This document shows positions 10,640-21,198 of a stretch of DNA of 64,000 bases, one piece after another (position 1 is the first letter of the stretch; the number at the start of each line of letters is the position of its first letter). The notes beneath the pieces were generated by a model that was not told the DNA's origin, did not search any database, and saw only the letters and a list, made by a program, of their open reading frames with translations. The position numbers and the translations under genes were made by a program. This stretch comes from Serinus canaria (taxonomy: Eukaryota; Chordata; Aves; Passeriformes; Fringillidae): positions 10,520,164 to 10,584,163 of the forward strand of contig NC_066332.1 of NCBI RefSeq assembly GCF_022539315.1, in the 5' to 3' direction.

Positions 10640-11032
10640 AGCCAAGTACAGGATATTTTTGGGATGCCGTGGGTTGGCACAGGCTGGATATGGGGATATT
10701 GGTGTGTCACAGTGTGGTGGAAGTCAGACCTGGGGTGCTGCAGGGGACTGGAGGTCAAGCTGGGTGGATATGGGGTGCTGGGGTGATATGGGGTGACAAC
10801 AGCTGATCCAGATATATATTGGCTATCAGGGTGCTGTGGGGTGACCCCGCTGGCTATGGGGGTTCAGGGTGCTGCAGGGCAATAGAAGGTGACCCACCAG
10901 ATACTGGGTATCAGAGCACTGTGTGGCATCCAAATACAACCCCTCTGGCTCTGGGGTGTTGGGATACTCTGGGGGCATCCAACTCCAACCCCTCTGGCTG
11001 TGGGATGTCAGGGTACAGCCAGGCAGTTGCAG
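10640..11032. repeat. degenerate minisatellite with about 50-60 bp units
   Basis: Phrases such as GGATATGGGG, GGGTGCTGGGG and CAACCCCTCTGGCT recur. The clearest pair is two consecutive units beginning CATCCAA at about 10927 and 10976, which share ACAACCCCTCTGGCTCTGGG or close variants. The array ends about 900 bases before the CLDN3 promoter. Confidence 0.5.
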
Positions 11033-11932
11033 GGCTCCCCCCCATCCCAACTGCACGGTGCCAGCTGCCAACATCCCACCGCGCTCTTGAGTAGTTAATA
11101 AGTTGTAGAGTAGATTTTTGGAGCAGGCAGGGAACAAGGTAGGAGCAAGCCTGTGTCCAGCAACCACATTCCTGGGGGAGGGGGACTGGAAGCACTAGCC
11201 CAGCATGCAGGACTGGGGGGGGGAAACAAGCACCCCACAGCCATGGGGCTGTTGCTGCCAGGTCTGAAGGGATTGCTCATGCCTTAGGATATTTTTCCCT
11301 TTGTTGGGTGCCAGCTCAGGTTATCAGGGTGATGCTGCTGGGAAGGCTACGTGCATTATCTGCTTCCTTCAAGGTCAGAAGACTTGTGCAGGATGAGTAA
11401 AGATATTTATCAGTCAGTCAGAAGATCTCTGACTGTGCTCCCGGCTCAGCAGGGTGGGAACAGGAGGGGCCAGGCTAGAGGGGTTCCTGCTGGGCCAGGA
11501 GCACTCGCAGGTCCCCTGGAATGGTGACACAAACCTCACAGCATGGCAGAGGGGTTGCACTTTGCACAGTGATGCAAAGGTGCCCAACGCTCACCAAACC
11601 CCAGTAAAACGTGAGCACTGACAACACTACAGAAATCAACAAACCCTGACCTGCCACATTTCCTCCATGGGGGAAAGGTGAACCCTTGGGATTTCCAGGT
11701 TCACATAAGGGGTTTGGTGGGAATGAGCATGGTGTAGTGCTTCCCGATACCCATGGGCCGAAACCAGGCGACGGCTGTGGCAGGTGGCGTTTCTCCTCCT
11801 CCCGCCCTTCTCTGGTTACCCGGCGCCATCTCTGCAAACAAAGGGGAGGGTGTGGGACACAGGTGACGGTGACGGAGGAGCAGAGAGGAGCGTCCAGCAG
11901 CCAGCACTGAAACCCCACCCCGGGGCCAGCCC

Positions 11933-11942
11933 ATATAAATAG
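11933..11942 (+). promoter_or_regulatory. CLDN3: TATA box of CLDN3
   Basis: ATATAAATAG lies in a GC-rich context about 120 bases before the CLDN3 ATG. This predicts a start site near 11965-11970 and a 5' UTR of about 90 bases. Confidence 0.65.
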
Positions 11943-12059
11943 CACTGCGCACAGGTGTAAGCCGATCCCCCAGCTGCGAGCGGCGCGGGTGGTGGCGACG
12001 GTCTCGGTCCGTGGGTTCTTCTCCACCATCGCCTGGAGCGCGTCACTGAACCATCCACC

Positions 12060-12704
12060 ATGTCAATGGGGCTGGAGATCGGCGGCGTGGCCTTGTCCGT
12101 GCTGGGTTGGTTGTGCAGCATCATCTGCTGCGCCTTGCCCATGTGGAAGGTGTCGGCCTTCATCGGCAACAACATTGTGACGGCCCAGATCCTCTGGGAA
12201 GGGCTGTGGATGAACTGCGTGGTGCAGAGCACAGGGCAGATGCAGTGCAAGGTCTACGACTCCATGCTGGCACTCCCTCAAGACCTGCAAGCTGCCCGAG
12301 CCCTGCTGGTGGTGGCCATCATCTTGGCCGTCCTGGGCTTAATGGTGGCCATCGTGGGCGCCCAGTGCACCCGCTGCGTGGAGGACGAGAGCACCAAAGC
12401 CAAGATCACCATCGTCTCTGGCGTCATCTTCCTCCTCTCTGGTGTCATGACCCTCATCCCTGTCTGCTGGTCGGCCAACACTATCATCCGGGATTTCTAC
12501 AACCCACTGGTGATCGAAGCACAGAAGCGGGAGCTGGGCACCTCACTCTACGTGGGCTGGGCGGCCTCCGCACTCCTGCTGCTGGGGGGGGGGCTGCTCT
12601 GCTGCTCCTGCCCCCCCAAAGACGACAGGTACCCCACAGGCAAGGTGGCCTACTCTGCCCCACGCTCTGCTGTCACCAGCTACGACAAGAGGAACTATGT
12701 CTGA
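12060..12704 (+). CDS. CLDN3: claudin-3
   Basis: This single-exon gene encodes a 214-residue claudin beginning MSMGLEIGG, characteristic of CLDN3. It shows TM1, the ECL1 signature (W29, GLW 48-50, C53 and C63), DLQAAR before TM2, C-T-R-C-V-E-D-E after TM2, TM3, ECL2 with [10 protein letters not shown], a glycine-rich TM4 and a tail ending KRNYV with the PDZ-binding YV. Claudin-3 is a sealing claudin of epithelial and blood-tissue barriers. The start has a good context (ACC before ATG). Upstream lies a TATA box and downstream AATAAA at 13061, so the transcript is compact. It is divergent from CLDN4 and is followed in the same direction by ABHD11, matching mammalian order. A run of eleven guanines inside the TM4 coding sequence is in frame but is a place to suspect base-count errors. 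Confidence 0.95.
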   Translation: MSMGLEIGGVALSVLGWLCSIICCALPMWKVSAFIGNNIVTAQILWEGLWMNCVVQSTGQMQCKVYDSMLALPQDLQAARALLVVAIILAVLGLMVAIVGAQCTRCVEDESTKAKITIVSGVIFLLSGVMTLIPVCWSANTIIRDFYNPLVIEAQKRELGTSLYVGWAASALLLLGGGLLCCSCPPKDDRYPTGKVAYSAPRSAVTSYDKRNYV

Positions 12705-13060
12705 GCCCCCCACGGTCCCCTGGCACCCCTCGATATCCCCCACCCCACCCACCCACCCTGGGACCCTCACTGCCCTCCGTGGGGCCCGGGAGCGGCAGAG
12801 CCGGGGCGGGGGGGGGCGCGAAGGTGGGGACGGGGACGGCCGCGGGGTCAGGGCCGGGCTGTGTAAATAGAGACAGTTTCGGTTAAACACGAGGCAGTTT
12901 CGGGTTGGCGGGAGAAGCGGCACCCGGCGAGGTCCTGCCATGCCGATGGGGCAGCATGAGGACGGAATAGGGACGGGGCCCCCCTGCTGTGTCCCCCCAT
13001 CGCTGCTGGCCCGGCACCGTCTGTCCCTGTTACGCGTGGTCTGTACCGGTTACATTTGTC

Positions 13061-13066
13061 AATAAA
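13061..13066 (+). terminator. CLDN3: CLDN3 poly(A) signal
   Basis: AATAAA lies 357 bases past the CLDN3 stop, followed by GT/T-rich bases. It ends a short 3' UTR just before the ABHD11 CpG island. Confidence 0.75.
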
Positions 13067-13149
13067 CGTGTCCTGTTTTGGTACCCGAGTGTCCTTGAGA
13101 TGTGCGGCCCGATCGAGGTGGGCACAGGGAGGGGGAACACGACGGTTCA

Positions 13150-13960
13150 GGCCCCCAAGGCACCCTACACACCCTGCTGCGGCGGAACCGGAGTGGCACC
13201 AGGCTGGGGACAGAGGGCTCAGCCGCAGCGCGCCGGGCGTCCCTGCTCGGGGAGGAGACCCGTTATCCCCCTGCATTCCGGGGGCAGCTCTCTGGGAACG
13301 GTCGGGGCGGGAAGCAGCGGAGGAGCCGCTGGATGCCGCAGGGACACTCCCTACCCGCAGTCCAAAGTCTGGGGCCGCCGGGGGGGCCGCGAGGTGCTTC
13401 CCTCTCCCGGGAGCCGCGCTGGGGCGAGGCCGCCCTGCTCGGCCGCTCCCTCCCGCCCGCCGCCACGCTCCAGCGGCCAGGGACAAAGGGGAAGGAGCCG
13501 CCGCAGGAGCGCGGGGCCGGTCCTGTGAAAAGCGAGGCCGGGGGCGGTGAGTGAGGGGCTGAGCCGGCCGGTCCCGCTGTGTCTGCGGGCGACGGCGGGC
13601 GGAGGGGCCCTGCTGAACCCCCGCCGCCCGCAGGGACCCGCCAGGCCGGCTCACTTCCTCCGGGCCCCAACCCCCCTGCCCCGCTGACCGCTCTGGGGCC
13701 CGCGGGAGCAACAGCGGGAGCGGCCCCGCCGTGACCCTCTCCGCGCGTGCGCTGCCGCCCTCCTGCCGCGCGGGGGCGCCCCCCGCCGGCGGGGCGGAGC
13801 GACCCGCGCCTGTCGCGTCACGGCCCGCGCGCCGCCGCTGCCGCCGCCATGATGCTCCGCCGGCTGCCCAGCGCCCCCTCCCTGCCGCCCCTCCCGCCGC
13901 CCGCCGCCGCTGCCGCCCGCTCCGTGGCCACGTAAGGGCCCGGGCGCGCGCGGGGCGGGG
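13150..13960. promoter_or_regulatory. ABHD11: CpG island and promoter of ABHD11
   Basis: This is dense CpG sequence with many GC boxes and no TATA box. It surrounds the ABHD11 first exon, as expected for a housekeeping mitochondrial gene. Long open frames on both strands here are a product of base composition. Confidence 0.7.
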
Positions 13961-16450
13961 TGGGGGCGGCGGGAACGGTCCCGGGAAGGGTCCCAGGAGG
14001 GAAACCCCCGAGCAGGGGCGTGGCTTCTACAAGGGTTCTGTTCACGCCTCCCCCAAGCCACGCCCCTTTCATCGAGGCTCCTCACATGGGTGGTGGACGG
14101 AGCCTGACCACGCCTCTGACCACGCCCCCTTTCCTGCCTGCCCTTGGCCCAGCCCTGGCCACGCCCTCACAGAGTCCACACTGGGCCGGCCTGGAAGGGA
14201 GCCCCGAGGGTCCCTGGTGCCACCTCCCTGCTCAGGCAGGGCCATCCCAGAGCACAGGGCACAGCATTGTGTGCACAGGGCTCTGCAGTATCCCTGCTGA
14301 GGGAGACTCCAGCCCCTCCCTGGGCAGCTTGTTCAGGGCTGGGCACTGTCTAGGGCAGGAGTTGTGCCTCCTGGGCAGGGGCAGTTCTGGGCTCAGTCCC
14401 TGCCCAGGGACAGAGCCTGGGCCCTGCTCTGCCCCTCCCTGCACACAGGGACAGACAGGGACAGACAGGAACAGACAGGGACACTCAGGGCTGAGGGTCC
14501 CTCTTAGCTGGGGCTTCTCTCCAGGCTGAACAGCCCCAGCTCCCTCAGCCTTTCCTGGGCACAGAGATGCTCCAGGCCCTCCTCATTCTCCCAGCCTGGT
14601 CTGGCACTGCTCCAGGAGCTCCGTGTCTCCCTTTTCCTGAGGAGCCCAGGACTGGACACAACACTCCAAATGTGCCTCACCAGGGCTGGGCAGAAGGGCA
14701 AGGCTCACTTCCCCCCTTCACCTCTGGCCATACCCCATCCCTGTCTGCCTGCAGTGCAGTACCCCTGACCCACATGGAGGTGGAAGGTCGCAGGGATCGG
14801 CTACCCCTCATCCTGCTCCACGGGCTCTTTGGTAGCCACAGCAACTTCCAGACGGTGGCCAAGACACTGGTGCGCCGTGGTAGTGGCAAGGTGAGAGCCA
14901 GGGCATGGGGGGAGGCGCAGCACACAGGGAGGGGTCTGGGGTCATGCTGGGCAGTGCCTGGGGTGACACACTGCTCCGGCCCTGACAGGTGCTGACAGTG
15001 GATGCCCGGAACCACGGCAGCAGCCCCCACAGCCCCGTGATGACGTATGAAGCGATGAGCCTGGACGTGCAGCACCTCCTGAGCCGCCTGGGCATCACCA
15101 AGTGCATCCTCGTGGGACACAGCATGGGGGGCAAGACAGCCATGACACTGGCCTTGCAGCGGGTCAGCAGGCACGGGGGTGGGAATGGGGTCACAGGCTC
15201 AGGACGTTCCAGGTGGGGCTGTAGGACGGGGATAACACCTTCTGAGACTGTTTACTGGAGCCAGCTTTGCCCCCAGCTCCACAAACCTGACACTTGTCTG
15301 TGTCAGTGTGGGTGGTGTAAGCCAGGCTACAGGAGCAGGAGCAAATCTGTGTCCACCAGCCCATGCTCTGCCCTGTCCCTCCAGCACCAACTGTGAGGGA
15401 GCTTGGAGATCTGTGCTAAGGACAATGACTCTGGGTAGGGCACATGGAGGTTCCTACTGAGACAGGAAGGAGCAAAGAGACTCCAGAGAATCTGACTGGG
15501 AGTGGAGCCCTGTGCCCACTCCCATTAGGGAGATCTTGGAAGATCCTGGCATCTGATCTACCCTGCTTGTGTCTCTAGCCAGATCTGGTGGAGCGCCTCA
15601 TCTCCGTAGACATTGGTCCGGGCTCAACCGCCCCCGTGTCTGAATTCTCTGCCTACATTTCAGCCATGAAGGAGGTGAAGGTCCCAGCGGGGCTGTCCCG
15701 CTCCGCAGCACGCCAGCTGGCAGATGACCAGCTGCAGCACGTGGTCAAGGTAGGAAATCCCTTGGGAGATGGGGAGGATGGAGGATGCCAGGACATCTGT
15801 CTGTTTTGTTGCTCTTACTGAAGAGTGCATGATCCTCTTCCATGACAGCTCCCACAGCTGAGACAGTTCCTCCTCACCAACCTGGTGGAGGTGGAGGGCT
15901 GCTACATGTGGCGGGTGAATCTGGAGGCTATTTCCCAGCACCTGGCAGATATCATGAACTTCCCTGTCTTCCAAAAGCCATATCCTGGTCCTGCACTCTT
16001 CTTGGGAGGGTCTGACTCGCCCTATATCAGGTGAGACTGGAGAGAAGCAGTTCCAGGTCTGTGGTTCGACCTTTTGTGCTCTTTGCAGCTGCCAAGAGAG
16101 GGAGGAGCCCCCGGGATGGGCAAGGTCCTGAGCAAGGGCTGTTTCTCCAGCAGCTGGTGACACCGACACACTGGAACAAGGGGGAACCTGGGGGCCCCCT
16201 AGGCTTTCCCAGCAGGAAAGGAGTCATATCTGGGATCATCCTCTGCTTGGAGAGGGTGGGGGAAAACACCAAGAGGTACCTCTGATCATGGCATGTTCTC
16301 TTGTCCTGCAGCTCCAGAGACTACTCAGAGATCCAACGTCTCTTCCCAAAGGCGGAGATCCAGTACATTAAAGGTGCAGGCCACATAGTCCATCAGGATA
16401 AATTTGAAGAATTCATCACTGCTGTCCTCAATTTCCTGCAACAGCTGTAG
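13849..16450 (+). CDS. ABHD11: ABHD11, mitochondrial alpha/beta hydrolase (six coding exons)
   Basis: Coding exons: 13849-13931, 14755-14890, 14989-15162, 15579-15749, 15849-16030 and 16312-16450. All have GT-AG borders and compatible phases, totalling 885 bases or 294 residues (human about 315). ABHD11 is a mitochondrial serine hydrolase; in mammals it protects the 2-oxoglutarate dehydrogenase complex by preventing lipoylation loss. The first 27 residues are rich in Arg, Pro and Ala and lack acids, like a mitochondrial presequence. The oxyanion motif HGLFG is at 50-54, VDARNHG at 77-83, the nucleophile elbow GHSMGG with Ser118, LVERLISVDI after it, LLTNLVEV in exon 5, and the catalytic His273 in GAGHIVH. 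The acid residue was not fixed. A second ATG immediately follows the first; either may start. The order CLDN3-ABHD11 matches mammals. Intron 1 contains a CR1 fragment. Confidence 0.95.
14446..14490 (+). repeat. short tandem repeat, about 10-bp unit
   Basis: Four imperfect copies of GGGACAGACA lie in ABHD11 intron 1, just before the CR1 fragment. Confidence 0.7.
14512..14715 (-). mobile_element. CR1 LINE fragment
   Basis: The plus strand reads the reverse complement of the CR1 3' region: the 'lead to a group discussion' words CTCCAGGCTGAACAGCCCCA, CCTCAGCCTTTCCTG and GAGGAGCCCAGGACTGGACA occur in CR1 order. The copy is 5'-truncated and lacks the very 3' tail. It lies in ABHD11 intron 1 and ends about 40 bases before exon 2. 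Confidence 0.85.
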
Positions 16451-16800
16451 CACTGGGGACCAGGGTTTCTGCAAGGACCATGTGGATCCTGAGGAGCTCT
16501 GGACAGTGATATAGGGCTCAGGTTCTGAGGATGGGCTCAGCTGGGACTGGCTGCCCTCACTACAGTCTGATCCTGCCTGCAAGACCTTCTCCCATCCTGA
16601 TTCTCCTGCAGCCAGAGCAGAGAGGCACCTGCATCCTGCTGAGATCTCCTCCCACCTCTCAGGGACATGGGATGCCACTGGCTCAGGACACTGTCCTGCC
16701 TGCACAGGGGTGTCAGGCACATGGAGGTGGCAGGAGAGCCCTCTTGTTTTCCTGCTGCCAGACCCTTTCATGGATCTGGCTGTGACTTTGCAGAATGTGC

Positions 16801-16806
16801 AATAAA
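16801..16806 (+). terminator. ABHD11: ABHD11 poly(A) signal
   Basis: AATAAA lies 350 bases after the ABHD11 stop codon. The 3' UTR between them has no other feature. Confidence 0.8.
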
Positions 16807-16829
16807 GCTGAATCCATGCCAAGGCAGAA

Positions 16830-17235
16830 CAGGGGCTGGATGTGGCCATGGTGGGCAGGGCATGTGTGGGGGGCATAGGAGGGGGTTCTCAGTTGGCAGC
16901 AGGGATGCTGGTGGGAGGTGACAGCTGGAGTGGGCCCTAATGTGACAAGCTGTGGGAGCAGTGCATGTGAGACGCAGGTTTGAGGTTCTTTCTTGGCTTC
17001 CAGGGGAAATTTCATCCTTGCTCTATGCCTGGGGCAGTGTAAGGATTGGGGATTGAGGGAATCTGCCTCCTGAGCAAGGAGCATGTTTGCCCAGACTGTC
17101 CCAAAGGCAGGTGCTGCCTCATTCCTGAGCTCCAGACAATTTCTCCCCTCTCACCTGCTCTGCATCCTCTCGAGGCAGCATAACACCCAACCACCATGGG
17201 CTGGAGGCAGAGGGGCAGGGTGTCTGCTGCAAAAA
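16830..17235. other. intergenic gap between convergent 3' ends
   Basis: No family-level coding sequence is seen. The stretch separates the ABHD11 poly(A) signal from a set of minus-strand poly(A) signals. A syntaxin-1A gene would be expected here from mammalian order, but no syntaxin-like frame is present. Confidence 0.45.
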
Positions 17236-17239
17236 TCCC

Positions 17240-17475
17240 TTTATTGGACAACTGGTAAAGCCGGGAACAGGGCAGAAGTGACTATGGGGGTGACAAATCA
17301 TCTCTGTCACAACTGGGGACACACTGTGTGTGCAGACACTAGAGAGAGACACTAACCATCTCTGCTTTTGCTGCTCCAGAGCCAGGTGTCTGCTGCTCCC
17401 TGGGATGAGTGCTTTATTTGGGGTTGTTTGGAGGCCACAAAAGGGAGGAAGGGCAGAAGACTGAGGATGTTTTAT
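17240..17475 (-). terminator. three minus-strand AATAAA signals
   Basis: TTTATT on the plus strand at 17240-17245, 17413-17418 and 17470-17475 gives three canonical AATAAA hexamers on the minus strand within 240 bases. This suggests the 3' end of a minus-strand gene convergent with ABHD11. The CARD-type exon further right on the minus strand is the obvious candidate for its coding part. Confidence 0.4.
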
Positions 17476-17555
17476 TCCAGGTCTGGCTGTAGTTGCCTAG
17501 CAGAGTGGGCACCAGGGATTGCTTTGGAGATTTGCTGCATTTCTTGCACGAGCTC

Positions 17556-19795
17556 ACTCCATCCCTCTCCTCTCCCTCTCCCTCGTCCTTCTCTCTCCTC
17601 TCCTGCCGCCTCTCAACTCCTCCTCTCCTCTCCTCGCGCTCCTTCAGGCCTCCTCTCGCTCTCCTCTCCTCGTCTCGATCCTCCCTCCTGTCCTACCCTC
17701 CCTCCGCCTCCCCTCTCCTCCATCGTCTCCTCCTACCTCAATCGCGCTCCGGCTCTCGTCCTCTCCGCCTCCTCTCCGTCCTCGCTCTCTCCTCGCGTAA
17801 GCCTCAATCCTCTCCTAACTCCTCTGCACCGACTACGCCGTCTCCGAAAGATGCGTCCGTCACGAATCCTCCTCCGCTCCTCTCCTCTCCTCCCTCTCCT
17901 CGCAGGAGCAAAATCCCTACATCTCCTCGTCTCGTCCTCTTCCTCTCCTCATCTGCGTCCTTGCCTCGGATCATCCTGCGTCCTCTCGCGTCAAATGGGG
18001 GGGTTAGTCCTCGGATCCTCTCCTCTCCCTCTCGCTCTCCTCAATCCAGGGCTCACCTCTAAACCTCGATCCGCTCGCTCTCCAAAAATCTACCTCTCCA
18101 TCAAGGGGCTTCCCTCGATCAGGCTCCTCGTCCTCCATCCAAAATCAATTCCTCTCTCATCTGCCGGATCCATCCGGTACGGCTCGGGGGGTCCGGTTCG
18201 CTCGGGCCTCGGAGAAATCCTCGATCCTTCAGTGCGCTAAGACCTGAGCACTCTACAGTGGCCGAGTCTCCTCTCCTCTCACTATCTCCTCAGTCCTCAT
18301 CCTGCTCGCCTACCTTCCTCACTCGACCACACGAACAAATCACAGAGTCCTACGTCCTCTAGGGGATCGGCGTGCTCCAGTCTCCTCTGGGGTGTCGGAT
18401 CCTTGCTTCAACGTACTCCTCAACAGAAAGTCCTCCCTGGAACTGCCCACGTCGGATCCGCTTGGCCGGTGTCGTACAAGGCCAAGTCGTCCTATCTCCT
18501 CTCCATCGGGTCCTCTCGCCCATCCTCGGACGGTACGTCTCCCGGAATCACTGCTAACACCGCGAGGTGTCAGCTCGGTGCCGTCGTCCGACTCGTCACC
18601 ATCCTCGTCGCTCTCCTCTCCTCAGAAGGACTGAGCCTAGCTCCGCTCGCCTCGGGAGATACCTCCACGGTCCCTCTGCCCTCGACTCTGCCATCGTGTA
18701 GATCCATCAAAAACGAGATCAAGCTTCATCTGCTTCCTCTCCTCAAGTCGACTCTGAGGGCGGTCTCACCGTCCATCTCCTCTCCGGATCTCCGCCGCAG
18801 TCTGTACAGCTCGAGGTCGCTATCCTCGTCTCCCCCCCCCGTCCGTCTTAGCCTCATCCGCGGTGGGGGGTACAACTCTCCTCGGGTCCTCTCCTCTGGG
18901 AAGTCATCTGAACTCCTCTCTCGGGGAGCTCCTCCCTCCGAATGCGGGAGTGGCTCCAAACGTCTCCTCTATCCTCCGTCGTCCTCATCCGCTCCTCTCC
19001 TCTCCTACGTCCTCGTCCTCGAATCGCCTCTCGCTCGTCGCATCCTAACCTAAGATCCTCTCCGCCCGGATCCTCGCTGCCTACGATCCTCAAATGGTCT
19101 TCACTCGAGATCCGCCATCTGTCCTCTTCCGCTGCCATACAGTCCTGTACCCTCATCCTCGAGCTCCTCTTCGGTCGGCGAGATGTGCGCTCATCCTCGG
19201 TGCTCCTCTCTCCTGGCTCCTCGAATCCGGGTCTCGTCATCGCTCTCCTCCCCGGGGAAAGAGGGAGAAGTCAGCCCTCCCCTCGAGGCCAGCTCCCCTC
19301 CCCTCCCCGTCAGACCCGTCCGATACCGTCGACCCTCGAGGGGCAAGGTGGACGGCACCCTCCCCTCAGGTGCCCCGGAACGAGGAGCACCGTGACCCCA
19401 TCGCCCGATCAACCCCCTTCCCCCCGCACCCCCCTTCCGGCGGCGTCCAGAGAACAACCCTCCCCTCGCCCGCACCACCTCCCCTCCCCTCGCACTCATC
19501 GCCGTCCCGATCGCCACCTACGACCCTGGCACACCGTCTCCCTCCCCTCCCCTTCCCCTCACCTCACCACATCGACCCGGTGTCCCCTCGCCCGTCAGCA
19601 CCGTCCCCCTTCCGCCTCCCCAGTCGCCCTCACCACCTCCCCTCCGCCGCCGCCTCCCATACGGGGAGCCCTCCCCTCCCCATCAACACGGTCCCGCTCT
19701 ACCCATCAGCCCTCGCCGCCTCCCACTCCCCGAGTACCCCGTCCCCCACCCACCCTCACCCTCCGCTCCTCCACCTCCGCCTCCCCCTGTGAGAG
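17556..19795. repeat. 2.2-kb noisy polypyrimidine tract
   Basis: The plus strand is dominated by C and T, with words such as TCCTCTCCTC recurring at irregular spacing up to about 19.25 kb. A more C-rich half follows (CCCCTCCCCT words) to 19.79 kb. Between the words sit short near-random stretches with unusually frequent CG and TCG, unlike either flank. Both borders are abrupt. Ser/Pro/Leu-rich frames up to 290 residues result and should be ignored. Either a highly diverged pyrimidine satellite or poorly resolved long-read consensus over a GC-rich repeat would look like this. The minus strand is G-rich enough for quadruplexes, and the tract could form triplex DNA. Confidence 0.75.
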
Positions 19796-19799
19796 ACAC

Positions 19800-20830
19800 A
19801 GCAGGGAGAAATGAGGCAGCTTCTGTTCCCTGCCATGGGAAGGGTACAGGGAATTCAAGAGTATCCCAGGGGCACATCCAGGCATGTGTCTGGTGGCACA
19901 AGGGATGCCATGGACTGCACCAACTCACTGGGCTCTATGCCTGTCAAGTGTCAGGGTGCTGATGCCTCCAGAGATCCAGCTGACTCCCCAGGCAAAACCA
20001 GACCCCTTTTTGACAGCTTGCTCCCAAAGAGCCTGCCAAGAAAAGTCCTGTCCTGGGCTGAGCTCTGCTCCAAGCAGGATGCCTGACCCTTGGTACAACT
20101 GCAGTTAACCACAAACGCCACCTTTAGGAAGACCTCTGTGTGGCTGTTGCAGGCATGGCTTCAAAATCTGAGGTGACAGAAGATGTCAAGTGTGACTTCA
20201 CTGGTGTTCCTCGCTGCAACACTGGGTAATGCTGGGTGCCAGACCGGGAGACTGGGGTACCTTCTCCAAGATCATTCTATTTGGCCCATCTGACCAACAG
20301 CATGGAAAAAGGACAGGGCATCCTAGGGAAGACACAAGTGATGTGAATATTTTCTTCAAGCCTCTACTCTCCTGCTCTCCCAGCAGCCATGATGGCCTGG
20401 ATCCGTCTGAGACCCGGCAGGAGAAGCCAAATTCCAGCGCAGTGGTTAGCGGGGGAGATAAAAGTGGCAGGAGAAGGAGTTCGTGCAGAGCCGGGGAGGG
20501 GTGGGGTGGGAGCCCCGCCTCCAGGGAGGCGCCAGGGAAGGCGGTTGCAGAGCTCTGGCCCTGGTGCTGCTAAGAGGGTCTGCCGGTGTCTTGAAGAGCT
20601 GCATACCCTGGTAGTGGGGTTCCCTGCAGTAAAGGTCGGACTCAGTGACCTCAAAGGTCTTTTTCCAATATAACTTATTCTGCGATCTCCTGCCCTGCTC
20701 CTTGGTCGGCAGACCCCTGGCTCCCCTGAACCCATGCCTGCTCCATCAGGGTGGCTGAGCTATGCTCCAACCCTCCTCTCATCTACTCTGCCCACAGCAC
20801 GTGGGCTCCTTCTGTCCCTGATGTCGCAGT
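19800..20830. other. stretch between polypyrimidine tract and caspase-like exons
   Basis: Ordinary complexity resumes here. I searched both strands for caspase catalytic motifs (a histidine-glycine loop and QACRG-type pentapeptide) and saw none. A diverged CR1 tail lies near 20.6 kb and the rest is unassigned. Confidence 0.4.
20600..20690 (+). mobile_element. diverged CR1 3' tail
   Basis: The words GGACTCAGTGACCTCAAAGG and TCTTTTTCCAATATAA follow the CR1 3' terminal pattern (target phrase 'gatgatctt...aaggtcttttccaac'). The fragment is short and old. Confidence 0.5.
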
Positions 20831-20836
20831 ACTCAC

Positions 20837-20934
20837 TCAGGGAGCACTGCTGGATCCAGTACTGGCCGTGGATGACAACAGGGGCTGAGGGGGCACCTCA
20901 GTGTCAGGAAAGGCCAGTGGCACAGCAGAGGGCC
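20837..20934 (-). pseudogene. possible Pro/Ser-rich linker exon of the CARD gene
   Basis: On the minus strand a good acceptor (pyrimidine tract ending TTGCAG) and a consensus donor (GTGAGT) bracket 98 bases. One frame reads as a low-complexity Pro/Ser/Thr/Ala segment of 31 residues, resembling the loose linker between CARD and protease domain in caspase-1, but it ends in TGA right at the donor. Another frame is open but cysteine-rich and less plausible. The exon lies 3' of the CARD exon in the right order. This is a weak call resting on splice sites and composition. Confidence 0.25.
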
Positions 20935-21198
20935 CTGCAAGCAGAAAGCCCCTCAGTTACACTGGGAAGTGCCTGCAGCAAGAGGGGCTGTTGCAGGGCA
21001 GGACCCCTTGGGGGCCTCTGTTCAGGCCCAGGGGGGATGGCCACCCCAAGAGCTCTGTTATCACAGGATGGCAAGGGGGTCTCAGGGCAGTGATACCAAA
21101 CTGCCCCTTGCCTTCAAGCCTTGGACACTCCCCAGGGCTGCTCCAGCATCCCACTGGAGGCTCTGGTCAGGAGCAGACCACAGCCCCTCATCTCTCAC

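Noticed and set aside
12848..13711. 287-residue minus-strand frame between CLDN3 and ABHD11
   Set aside because: It is antisense to the CLDN3 3' UTR and the ABHD11 promoter; GC-driven, no domain.
17368..18240. 290-residue plus-strand open frame
   Set aside because: It is almost entirely Ser/Leu/Pro/Arg produced by the polypyrimidine tract; it has no domain, splice signals or start context.
18942..19814. second 290-residue plus-strand open frame and its overlapping partners
   Set aside because: Same cause: low-complexity CT-rich DNA read in several frames at once.
19800..20836. caspase protease domain downstream of the CARD exon
   Set aside because: No active-site histidine-glycine loop, QACRG-like motif or p10 sequence could be read in any minus-strand frame.
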